Under the pieces are notes generated by a model. It saw only the letters and a list, made by a program, of their open reading frames with translations, did not search any database and was not told the DNA's origin. Below are positions 1-5,794 of a stretch of DNA of 7,518 nucleotides, one piece after another; the first letter of the stretch is position 1; every line of letters begins with the position of its first letter. The DNA comes from an uncultured Collinsella sp. (GTDB taxonomy: Bacteria; Actinomycetota; Coriobacteriia; Coriobacteriales; Coriobacteriaceae). Location of the stretch: assembly GCA_934655835.1 (NCBI GenBank), contig CAKUHM010000064.1:1-7518 (forward strand). Direction: 5' to 3'. Both the position numbers and the translations under genes were made by a program.

Positions 1-45
1 GTCTGCGGCGGCATCATCATCGTCAACAAACCTAAAAAGGCCTAG
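1..45 (+). CDS. C-terminal end of an unidentified (possibly membrane) protein
   Basis: Frame 1 is open from the window edge to a TAG at 43-45 and encodes VCGGIIIVNKPKKA. Codon choice (GTC, GGC, ATC, AAC) resembles the other genes here. A short hydrophobic run followed by a lysine-rich tail is what the end of a polytopic membrane protein, for example a DMT/EamA-type transporter, often looks like, but 14 residues cannot identify a family. A terminator-like hairpin overlapping the stop codon supports a real gene end. The start and nearly all of the gene lie outside the window. It is convergent with the diguanylate cyclase gene. Confidence 0.5.
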   Translation, partial: VCGGIIIVNKPKKA

Positions 46-61
46 CGAGCTGCGCCTTTTT
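34..61. terminator. Bidirectional rho-independent terminator overlapping a stop codon
   Basis: AAAAAGGC (34-41) pairs perfectly with GCCTTTTT (54-61) around a 12-nt loop. The A-stem-T design works on both strands. On the plus strand it ends the gene whose TAG at 43-45 sits in the loop. On the minus strand it can end the diguanylate cyclase transcript, whose stop is at 146. Confidence 0.65.
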
Positions 62-120
62 AGAGAGGGTGTTCGCACACTTTAGCTTATTGGAGTACAT
101 CGGTGAGCTGAGGGCCGCCA

Positions 121-145
121 CGCACGCAAGCGTGCGCCCCTTTTT
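121..145 (+). terminator. Second plus-strand terminator hairpin
   Basis: CGCACG (121-126) pairs with CGTGCG (131-136) around a CAAG loop and is followed by CCCC and TTTTT (141-145). The T run is only on the plus strand, so it would stop transcripts coming from the left. It directly abuts the stop codon of the minus-strand cyclase gene. It may back up the terminator at 34-61, or end a short transcript starting between the two. Confidence 0.5.
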
Positions 146-1288
146 CTAGCGTATCTGGACGCCGGCTTTCTTTTTCTCGGCCTTGACGCGGTAGAGCTCC
201 ACATCGGCAGCGCGAAGCAAGTCTTGCCAGGTATCGACACCGCCACCGACCCGTGCGTAGCCGATGGACATCCGCAGCAGATACGGCACGTCGGCACGTG
301 CAAGCTCATCGTTGATTGCCGCACACAGACTTATGATGTCCTGCTCCGCCGTCGCCTTTTGGAGCACCACGAACTCATCGCCGCCATAACGTGCGATAAA
401 GCCACCAGACGCCGAGCAGACCTCTTTGAGCGTAGCAGATACGACCTGGAGGGCATGGTCGCCCTCCACATGTCCATAGTGATCGTTAATCTGCTTAAAG
501 CCGTCGGCGTCCATCATAAGCAGATACACATCTTCGGCCTGTTCCACATTTGAGAACAGCGACAGCATATAGGTCTCAAAACGGTTGCGATTGTTAAGGC
601 CAGTCAACGGGTCGGTCGAGATCAGCTGCTCCTGGTAGATGATGTAGAGTAGCAATATGCTAATCATTATGCCGACACAAAGGCCGGGCACCGATAATAC
701 AACCTGAAAGGTACCGCCCACCAGGGCCGGAATGGCGAAAAATGCCAAGGTTCGATAGATGGCCTTCGTTTGCAGGCTTTCGACTTTTCGAGCCTGAATA
801 AAGGCATGCAAGGACGTATATATGACGTAGCAGTAGCTAACGATAGGCTGAATCATATAAAGCGCTCCGCGACGATATACGCCCTGCGCATCGATATAGA
901 ACATAGTGTGCGTCCAGTAGCTGGTAAATGCCAACACGACCACCAATGCGGTTGGCAACGTTAAAAGTACCACCCTATAGGGCGTGGTCAGGAGCCGCGA
1001 GCCCTGCATCGTCTCGGAATAGAAAAACCAAATGAGGCACGCGATGGCGAACAGCGAAAACGAAACCGCGTTGGAAATCCAGTTGGCCGTGATGCCTACA
1101 GGAGTGCTCACGCCGTCCGAGAGCGTCCAGATCATATCGAAGAAAATGTAGGCAGCAGACGTGTAGCCCAGCATGCTAAACAAAAGCTGCTGGGTGCTCG
1201 AGAACAGGGAGCGACGGCTTCGTACGGCAAGCCCGATAAGAATAATCATGCACAGCAGGAATATCTCGATCTTGAGTGCCTTAACCAC
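146..1288 (-). CDS. Seven-helix membrane diguanylate cyclase (GGDEF domain)
   Basis: This gene encodes a predicted inner-membrane enzyme of 380 aa that makes cyclic di-GMP from two GTP. Residues 1-218 hold about seven hydrophobic helices (near 5-22, 34-54, 68-90, 104-125, 143-163, 179-200 and 203-219), probably the sensor region. The GGDEF domain follows from about 224: DPLTGLNNR (226-234), the metal-binding region MDADGFKQIND (259-269), GGDEF at 302-306 and a C-terminal ADVELYRVKA (361-370). The active-site motif is intact, but the RxxD inhibitory site five residues before GGDEF is absent (A293, G296). I chose the GTG at 1288 because GAAGGGA lies about 9 nt upstream and the protein then begins at the first helix. 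The frame stays open to 1555, but that would run into the kdgT 3' end. No partner effector or phosphodiesterase is visible nearby, and the ligand sensed is unknown. Confidence 0.9.
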   Translation of the reverse strand: MVKALKIEIFLLCMIILIGLAVRSRRSLFSSTQQLLFSMLGYTSAAYIFFDMIWTLSDGVSTPVGITANWISNAVSFSLFAIACLIWFFYSETMQGSRLLTTPYRVVLLTLPTALVVVLAFTSYWTHTMFYIDAQGVYRRGALYMIQPIVSYCYVIYTSLHAFIQARKVESLQTKAIYRTLAFFAIPALVGGTFQVVLSVPGLCVGIMISILLLYIIYQEQLISTDPLTGLNNRNRFETYMLSLFSNVEQAEDVYLLMMDADGFKQINDHYGHVEGDHALQVVSATLKEVCSASGGFIARYGGDEFVVLQKATAEQDIISLCAAINDELARADVPYLLRMSIGYARVGGGVDTWQDLLRAADVELYRVKAEKKKAGVQIR

Positions 1289-1344
1289 TAGACGCCATCC
1301 CTTCAATATCCAAGTGGTCAGAATCGCCCAATTCGAACCTGGGC

Positions 1345-1371
1345 AATAAACACCCCTTACTCCGTAGGGGT
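1345..1371 (-). terminator. Probable minus-strand terminator downstream of kdgT
   Basis: On the minus strand ACCCCTAC pairs with GTAAGGGGT (1371-1352), with one bulged base and a GGA loop. It is followed by TGTTTATT. This is a plausible intrinsic terminator for kdgT. It could instead be an early leader hairpin of the cyclase transcript. Confidence 0.45.
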
Positions 1372-1378
1372 AAAGGGA

Positions 1379-1409
1379 ATAATAGCAGAGCGCCCGAACG
1401 TTGCTGCAA
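1379..1409 (-). promoter_or_regulatory. Weak candidate promoter of the cyclase gene
   Basis: On the minus strand TATTAT (1384-1379) is a good -10 element, and TTGCAG (1409-1404) is a possible -35 with a long 19-nt spacer. Transcription would start near 1372 and give a leader of about 84 nt. The -35 lies inside the loop of the 1390-1429 hairpin. This is a pattern match only. Confidence 0.25.
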
Positions 1410-1429
1410 GACAGCTCTCGTTCGGGCGC
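1390..1429 (-). terminator. Long perfect hairpin after kdgT, terminator-like
   Basis: GCGCCCGAACG (1390-1400) and CGTTCGGGCGC (1419-1429) form a perfect 11-bp stem. An inner 4-bp stem GCTG/CAGC lies at 1403-1406/1412-1415. The hairpin begins about 50 nt past the kdgT stop. The minus strand continues with TCTGCTATTATTCC, which is T-rich but not a clean T run. It may be a terminator, an mRNA 3' stabiliser or a dispersed intergenic repeat. Confidence 0.45.
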
Positions 1430-1478
1430 CCATACGGCGCGAATTGCACACGCCGGCTTGATTGACTCGCGTCGACGA

Positions 1479-2501
1479 TTACTCGCCGTCGATGTCGGTC
1501 GCGACGGCTTCCTCAATAGCCTCGACGCCTTCGACCGACAGATCCTCTTCGCCATGGCAGAACTTCTTATCGACCCAGCCAGTCAGAATCGGGGCCATGA
1601 TTGCCGTGATGATGACGGCGGTGGCGATCTGCGCATACGCGGTGGGTGCAAGCTCGGCATAGCGCGGCGCGACCTCAGCAAGAGCAACCGGCGTGGTCAT
1701 AGCCGTACCGGCGATGGTGGAGCAAGCAACGGCGGCCTTGCCGTTGCCGCCGCACAAGCGCTCGAAGGCAAAGGTGATGGGGCCAACGATAAAGAGGGTG
1801 ATGAGGCCCAGCAGAATGCCCGAAATGCCGCCGGTGATGAAGCTCGAAAGGCTCATGGACGCACCGAGCTGAAAACCGATGACGGCAATCGCGGGATTGG
1901 TGCCGGGGACCAGCAGGTTCTTGATGAACGGGAACAGGTTGCCCAAAACCATGCCGATAACGAGCGGCAGGATGGAGCCAACGATAGTGCCCAGCGGAAT
2001 GCTAGCGAGACCCGAGACACCGAGGATGACCATCGTGACGGCGGGGCCGGCCGTAAAGAACAGGATGCCGACGGCGCCCTGCTCGGACTCGTCGCCGAAC
2101 TCGCCCATGATGCCCGTATAGAGCGCCATGTTGCAAAACGTGATGCCACCGATGATGGACACGGAGCTCAGACCCAGGAAGTTGTCGTTAAAGAAATAGG
2201 CCACGCCCAATCCGAGAGCCGCCGCAACGACAAGCTTGGGGATCAGCACGACGACGCCGGTCTTGATGGCGCCCGGCGTGGACTTAAAGCTGATACCGGC
2301 ACCCACAAAGAGCAGGATAGCCGCAACGATGGTATTGGAGCCACCACGGCAGGCGGCCGTAAAGAAGCCGCCGATCTCAAAGACCTGCGGGCAGAAGGTG
2401 TTGAGCAAAAGGCCGACGATCATGGGATAGATCATGATGTCGCCAGGAATGCGCGGGACCTTGAATTTCTTTTGCTCGCTGTTGGTTGCTTCCTGTGCCA
2501 T
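1479..2501 (-). CDS. kdgT: 2-keto-3-deoxygluconate permease
   Basis: This 340-aa membrane protein belongs to the KdgT family, which imports 2-keto-3-deoxygluconate (an intermediate of pectin and hexuronate breakdown) with protons. E. coli KdgT is of similar length, about 327 aa. Family features include VPRIPGDIMIYPMIVG (15-30), NMALYTGIMGEFG (124-136), GILFFTAGPAVTMVILG (145-161) and ERLCGGNGKAAVACSTIAG (247-265) followed by TTPVALAE (269-276). About ten hydrophobic helices fill residues 22-307. The last 25 residues form an unusual acidic tail. I chose the ATG at 2501 because GGGGGT precedes it; an upstream TTG at 2531 would add ten poorly fitting residues. No KDG kinase, aldolase or uronate gene is visible, so its pathway context is missing here. 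Related 2-keto acids or uronates are possible substrates. Confidence 0.87.
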   Translation of the reverse strand: MAQEATNSEQKKFKVPRIPGDIMIYPMIVGLLLNTFCPQVFEIGGFFTAACRGGSNTIVAAILLFVGAGISFKSTPGAIKTGVVVLIPKLVVAAALGLGVAYFFNDNFLGLSSVSIIGGITFCNMALYTGIMGEFGDESEQGAVGILFFTAGPAVTMVILGVSGLASIPLGTIVGSILPLVIGMVLGNLFPFIKNLLVPGTNPAIAVIGFQLGASMSLSSFITGGISGILLGLITLFIVGPITFAFERLCGGNGKAAVACSTIAGTAMTTPVALAEVAPRYAELAPTAYAQIATAVIITAIMAPILTGWVDKKFCHGEEDLSVEGVEAIEEAVATDIDGE

Positions 2502-2552
2502 GAAACCCCCATTTCCGCTGACGGGGAACAAAAGCCCACGTCATGCTTTGCT

Positions 2553-2580
2553 ACAGTAAAGTCTGACCATGGTACCAGAA
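2553..2580 (-). promoter_or_regulatory. Candidate kdgT promoter with palindromic operator
   Basis: The 143-bp kdgT upstream region contains two overlapping perfect 8-bp palindromes: TGGTACCA (2570-2577) and ACCATGGT (2566-2573). They are embedded in TCTG...CAGA half-arms spanning 2562-2579. On the minus strand TTCTGG (2580-2575) and TACTGT (2558-2553), 16 nt apart, are weak -35 and -10 candidates, which would put the palindromes in the spacer, where repressors commonly bind. The predicted start lies about 45 nt before the kdgT ATG. This is a reading by eye only. Confidence 0.3.
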
Positions 2581-2627
2581 GAAGCAGACCAGCTCGATGA
2601 GAAATTCGATTCGGGGGCAGCGACGAC

Positions 2628-2647
2628 AAAAGGAGGCACCGGCCCCT
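2628..2647 (-). terminator. Terminator of azlCD
   Basis: On the minus strand, just after the azlD stop, GGGGC pairs with GCCTC (including one G-U pair) around a CGGT loop and is followed by CTTTTG. The short GC-rich stem overlaps the azlD stop codon and would separate azlCD from kdgT. Confidence 0.5.
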
Positions 2648-2969
2648 ATATGAGGCTCAAAACGATATACAACACAGCGCCCGAGACGCAGCACCACAAC
2701 ATCGACTTTGTCTTGATTGCCACCGCCACGACACCGGCAGCCGCAACCCAGGGAACCAAGGCCGGCCACAACCCCGCATCGAAGGCCCCGGGGCTTACCA
2801 AGTCGTTGGCTACCAGCGCGGCAAAGGCGGCGGGCGGAATGTAGCCCAGGGCCTCGGTGACGCGGGGCGGCAGGGTCCGTCCGCGCAGGGCGAACGCCGG
2901 CGCGATGCGAAAGAATGCGATGGCTGCCCACGACGACAGCCACAGAACCAAGAACTCGTTAACGGGCAT
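2646..2969 (-). CDS. azlD: AzlD-family branched-chain amino acid exporter, small subunit
   Basis: This 107-aa protein has the usual AzlD size and four hydrophobic segments, near residues 4-23, 40-56, 66-84 and 90-107. The family signature region is a conserved proline-rich turn, here RTLPPRVTEALGYIPPAAFAA (31-51), followed by hydrophobic helices. AzlD works with AzlC as a two-component membrane exporter of branched-chain amino acids and their analogues. The ATG at 2969 lies 11 bp inside the end of azlC, with AAGGAG about 8 nt upstream, so the two are translationally coupled. The frame extends further upstream as an arginine- and serine-rich shadow of azlC, which I excluded. Substrate specificity cannot be read from the sequence. 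Confidence 0.88.
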   Translation of the reverse strand: MPVNEFLVLWLSSWAAIAFFRIAPAFALRGRTLPPRVTEALGYIPPAAFAALVANDLVSPGAFDAGLWPALVPWVAAAGVVAVAIKTKSMLWCCVSGAVLYIVLSLI

Positions 2970-3651
2970 CGCGGGCACTCCTTCCGTCGAATACGGCATC
3001 GCACACAAGCGCGATGGCAATGCCGACCACGACGCTTGCCGGCACGGCGATATTCGTAAGGCCCAAGAACTTGAACATGGCGACGGATACCGCTCCCGAA
3101 ACCGCCGCGACGACATTACCGCGCGACAGGCGCTGCGAAAAGAGCAGGCAGATGAAGAGAGACGTGCAGACAAAACCCGCGATAGCGGTAGGAACATCGA
3201 TGGCGGCGCCGGCAACAGCGCCCGCCGTGCACGAGACGCCCCATGTTGCGATCAGAATCGCGTTGAGCGCAAAGGCCTCCTTAGGGCCCCAACCATCGCC
3301 CTCGACCAACTTGGCCAGCGAGATGCCGTAGGCCTCTTCGGTAAGCGTCGCCGTGACCGCCAGCGTCTGGCGTTTCGAAGCCCCGGCAAGGTGCGGCGCA
3401 AGCGATGCCGAGTAGAGCGCAAAGCGAGAGGAGATGGCAGCGACGCTTGCGATAATCGAAGGTGCCGGCACGCCCGCCAGCCATAGGTTGCAGATCATGA
3501 ACTGGCCGCTGCCCGTCACAAACGTACTGCTCAGGGCAAAGACCATCCAGGGCTCCATCCCCGTCTGACCCATTATCATTCCGCACGGCGCGCCCACCGC
3601 TACATAGGTGAGCATCACCGGCCAAACGGTTTTAACAATTTTGAGCACCAT
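2959..3651 (-). CDS. azlC: AzlC-family branched-chain amino acid exporter, large subunit
   Basis: This 230-aa polytopic membrane protein belongs to the AzlC/YgaZ family, the large subunit of a branched-chain amino acid exporter; relatives are about 245-255 aa. Family features are the N-terminal helix with PVMLTYVAVGAPCGMIMG (11-28), the glycine/glutamine segment FVTGSGQFM (44-52), SSRFALYSASLAPHL (74-88) and the cytoplasmic LTEEAYGISL (103-112). I chose the ATG at 3651 because GAGG lies 6 nt upstream and the sequence before it is not membrane-like. Its 3' end overlaps azlD by 11 bp. The gene diverges from the HD-domain gene across a 128-bp spacer. No Lrp-type regulator, which controls azlCD in some bacteria, is visible here. 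Confidence 0.88.
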   Translation of the reverse strand: MVLKIVKTVWPVMLTYVAVGAPCGMIMGQTGMEPWMVFALSSTFVTGSGQFMICNLWLAGVPAPSIIASVAAISSRFALYSASLAPHLAGASKRQTLAVTATLTEEAYGISLAKLVEGDGWGPKEAFALNAILIATWGVSCTAGAVAGAAIDVPTAIAGFVCTSLFICLLFSQRLSRGNVVAAVSGAVSVAMFKFLGLTNIAVPASVVVGIAIALVCDAVFDGRSARDAR

Positions 3652-3779
3652 ATCGTTCCTCGCTCTGTCAAGCCATCCGCATCGCGCGCAACCGCACATT
3701 GTAATCGTCGTCCACCAGCAACCGAGTTCGCCTACAATTGCCACCGGATCGAACAACGCAAACTTTTTAGGAAGTCATT
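3652..3779. promoter_or_regulatory. Divergent promoter region between azlC and the HD gene
   Basis: Two TACAAT boxes face outward: plus strand at 3733-3738 and minus strand at 3703-3698. They lie 41 nt before the HD gene start and about 46 nt before the azlC start, which are sensible -10 positions. No good -35 hexamer lies 16-18 nt upstream of either, and the two -35 regions would overlap. If real, the two genes could interfere with each other's transcription or share a regulator. Confidence 0.35.
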
Positions 3780-4592
3780 ATGACAGCCATCGATCGAGGC
3801 CGGGCGACCGCGGCCTTCAAACGCTATACCGATGCTTACGACGCCACCAATCCGCGCATCGCACTCAAAATCGAGCACACCTATCACGTGACGGAAGCGT
3901 GCGATGCCGTGGCGCGCAAGCAGAACTGGTCGACAGAGGATATTGACCTGGCCTGGCTTTGCGGCCTGCTGCACGATATGGGCCGCTTTGAGCAGCTGCG
4001 ACGCTGGGACACCTTTAAAGATGCCGAGAGCATGAGCCATGCGGCGCTGGGCGTCGAGGTCCTCTATGGCGAGAATCCCGCCGATGCACCCGCCGCAACA
4101 AGCATCCGCGACTTTATTGACGGTCCGGTGGAAGACGAACTCATCCGCGCGAGCATCGCCTATCACAGCGACTTTCGCCTACCCAAGGAGCTCGACGAGC
4201 GCACGCGGCGCTTCTGTGATATCGTGCGCGACGGCGATAAGGTCGACATTATGCGCACCATCGCCGACAGCACCGTCGATACCATCCTCAAAGTTGATGA
4301 GGATACGTTTCTTGCCAGCCACTTCTCATCGCCGACACTCGCCGCCTTTGACGAGCATCGCTGCGTTGCACGCGATGAGCGCGAGGAGCCCGCAGACTTC
4401 CTGGTAGGGCTCATCTGCTTTATGTTTGAGCTCGTCTATCCGGCAAGCCGTGCTCTGGCGCGCAAGCAGGGCGATATCTACCGCCTGCTCGACGCGCCCT
4501 TTGGCATTACGCGGCCCTTCACCGATCCCGCCACGCAAGCGACCTGGGAGCGCCTAAAGGGCGAGATGCGCGACTGGCTGGCGCGTGCCTAG
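3780..4592 (+). CDS. HD-domain metal-dependent phosphohydrolase
   Basis: This 270-aa soluble protein of the HD superfamily has no signal peptide or membrane helices. The expected metal ligands are visible: H33 (KIEHTYH), H65-D66 (LLHDMGRFEQL), H87 (SMSHA), H129 (AYHSD) and D151/D153 (RDGDKVDIM). HD proteins of this class hydrolyse phosphoester bonds, often in nucleotides, but the substrate cannot be told from sequence, and no synthetase partner domain such as RelA is fused. The ATG at 3780 has AGGAAG about 6 nt upstream. The gene is a single-gene plus-strand unit, divergent from azlC and convergent with etfA, and its TAG stop overlaps the etfA stop in a shared CTAG. A link to c-di-GMP turnover is not supported: it lacks the HD-GYP signature. 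Confidence 0.85.
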   Translation: MTAIDRGRATAAFKRYTDAYDATNPRIALKIEHTYHVTEACDAVARKQNWSTEDIDLAWLCGLLHDMGRFEQLRRWDTFKDAESMSHAALGVEVLYGENPADAPAATSIRDFIDGPVEDELIRASIAYHSDFRLPKELDERTRRFCDIVRDGDKVDIMRTIADSTVDTILKVDEDTFLASHFSSPTLAAFDEHRCVARDEREEPADFLVGLICFMFELVYPASRALARKQGDIYRLLDAPFGITRPFTDPATQATWERLKGEMRDWLARA

Positions 4593-5794
4593 CGCTCAAG
4601 CTGGGCCAGCAGCTCCTCGACGACCTCGACGGCGTCGCCGACAACCTTGTACTGGGCGGCGCCAAAGATAGGGGCATCCGGGTCCTCGTTGATGGCGATA
4701 ATGCGCTCTGCCCCACCGATGCCGGCAAGATGTTGGATGGCGCCCGAGACACCAATACTCACGAGAAGCTTGGGCGAAACGGATACGCCCGTCTGGCCAA
4801 TCTGATGGCGGTACTCCAACCAGCCGGCCTCCACGACAGGGCGCGTGCAGCCAAGCTCGGCGCCCAGAGCCTCGGCGAGCCTTCGCATCAGCGGCAAGTT
4901 TTTCTTGGAGCCAATGCCGCGGCCCACCACGACGAGGCGCTCGGCATCGGCAATCGAGGCCTGCTGCCCCCACTCCTCAGCGGGAATCGAGATCTCGACG
5001 CGGGCTTTAACATCTTCTGCAAGCGCTACCTGGGCGATCGCGCCGGAACGACCGTAGTCGAAGTCGGGCGCCTTAAAGATGCCGGGACGTACCGTCGCCA
5101 TCTGAGGGCGGTGGTTGGGACAAACGATGGTGGCCATCAGGTTGCCGCCAAACGCCGGGCGCGTCTGCTGCAGCAGCCCCGTCTCCGTATCCATCGAAAG
5201 CACGGTGCAGTCGGCCGTAAGGCCCGTCTGCAAGCGCACGGCAACGCCAGGCGCCAGTTCGCGGCCAAAGGCGGTCGCACCGTACAGAATAGCCTCGGGC
5301 TTGCGCTCGGCCACCAAATCGCAGATCAGGCGGGCGTAGACCTCCGCATCGTTTTGGCGCAGGCGCTCGTCGCGACAGACCATAACTTCATCAGCACCGG
5401 CGCAAACCAAATGCTCAAGCTCCTCGAACGAGCTCTCGGGGCTCATGCCGACCAGCGCCACCAGACGGCAGCCACGGGCATCGGCAAGCTCGCGGCCCTT
5501 GCCCATGAGCTCGTAGGCAACGGGAGCCACCGTATCGTGCTCATCGGTCTGCACGTATACCCAAATGTCTCGAAATGCATCAAGGTCCGCCGCGCCGGCT
5601 GCCTCGTCACGCTCGATCGAGATGGCGTTAACGGGACAGGCATCGACGCACCCGCCGCACAGAACGCAGCCGTCGGTCACGCGGGCACAGCGGTTGGGGC
5701 GCTCGCCTTCCACCACAATGCCGCCCGAGGCGCAGGCGCGAACGCAGCGACCGCAGCCGATACAGGCTTCGCTATCGATAATCAGTCCGCTCAT
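4589..5794 (-). CDS. etfA: Electron transfer flavoprotein alpha subunit with N-terminal 2x[4Fe-4S] ferredoxin domain
   Basis: This 401-aa cytoplasmic protein binds FAD and transfers electrons within an EtfAB-dehydrogenase complex. Residues 1-62 form a ferredoxin module with two CxxCxxCxxxC sets (C11, C14, C17, C21 and C43, C46, C49, C53) plus an extra C36. Residues 75-260 are the ETF alpha N-terminal domain, including TRPAFGGN (211-218) and ATVRPG (233-238). Residues 284-401 are the FAD domain: [13 protein letters not shown] (288-300), GQTG (333-336), GVSGAIQH (348-355) and [10 protein letters not shown] (368-377). This architecture is known from LctC and CarE of Acetobacterium, where the clusters connect to ferredoxin. 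The ATG at 5794 directly follows the etfB TAG, with GAGGGG 9 nt upstream, indicating coupled translation. Its stop overlaps that of the convergent HD gene. Confidence 0.93.
   Translation of the reverse strand: MSGLIIDSEACIGCGRCVRACASGGIVVEGERPNRCARVTDGCVLCGGCVDACPVNAISIERDEAAGAADLDAFRDIWVYVQTDEHDTVAPVAYELMGKGRELADARGCRLVALVGMSPESSFEELEHLVCAGADEVMVCRDERLRQNDAEVYARLICDLVAERKPEAILYGATAFGRELAPGVAVRLQTGLTADCTVLSMDTETGLLQQTRPAFGGNLMATIVCPNHRPQMATVRPGIFKAPDFDYGRSGAIAQVALAEDVKARVEISIPAEEWGQQASIADAERLVVVGRGIGSKKNLPLMRRLAEALGAELGCTRPVVEAGWLEYRHQIGQTGVSVSPKLLVSIGVSGAIQHLAGIGGAERIIAINEDPDAPIFGAAQYKVVGDAVEVVEELLAQLER

Larger units (their letters stand above)
1289..1478. other. 190-bp hairpin-rich spacer between kdgT and the cyclase gene
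   Basis: No credible gene lies here. The spacer contains three separate inverted repeats: 1326-1330/1340-1344 (GCCCA/TGGGC), 1352-1371 and 1390-1429, the last two listed separately. It must hold the kdgT 3' end and the promoter and leader of the cyclase gene. It does not match the c-di-GMP-I or -II riboswitch core as far as I can judge by eye. Confidence 0.6.

Noticed and set aside
1289..1378. c-di-GMP riboswitch in front of the cyclase gene
   Set aside because: The hairpins do not show the conserved GEMM-I or c-di-GMP-II core sequences as far as can be judged by eye.
1289..1555. 89-residue N-terminal extension of the diguanylate cyclase up to 1555
   Set aside because: It overlaps the 3' end of kdgT, contains Arg/Ser-rich shadow sequence and passes through hairpins. 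A good ribosome site supports the GTG at 1288.
1401..2600. 399-aa open frame on the plus strand opposite kdgT
   Set aside because: Its product is a low-complexity, Asp/Arg/Gly-rich hydrophilic chain, the expected antisense image of a GC-rich membrane protein gene. kdgT on the other strand is strongly conserved.
2970..3215. Longer AzlD reading frame starting at 3215
   Set aside because: The extra 82 residues are an out-of-frame image of azlC. The ATG at 2969 has a proper ribosome site and gives the normal AzlD length.
2857..3486. 209-aa plus-strand frame opposite azlC and azlD
   Set aside because: Arg/Asp-rich antisense image of membrane protein genes; no motif.
3780..4592. HD gene as a c-di-GMP phosphodiesterase partner of the cyclase
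   Set aside because: It has only the general HD ligands and lacks the GYP signature and length of HD-GYP enzymes. It is also in a separate transcription unit.
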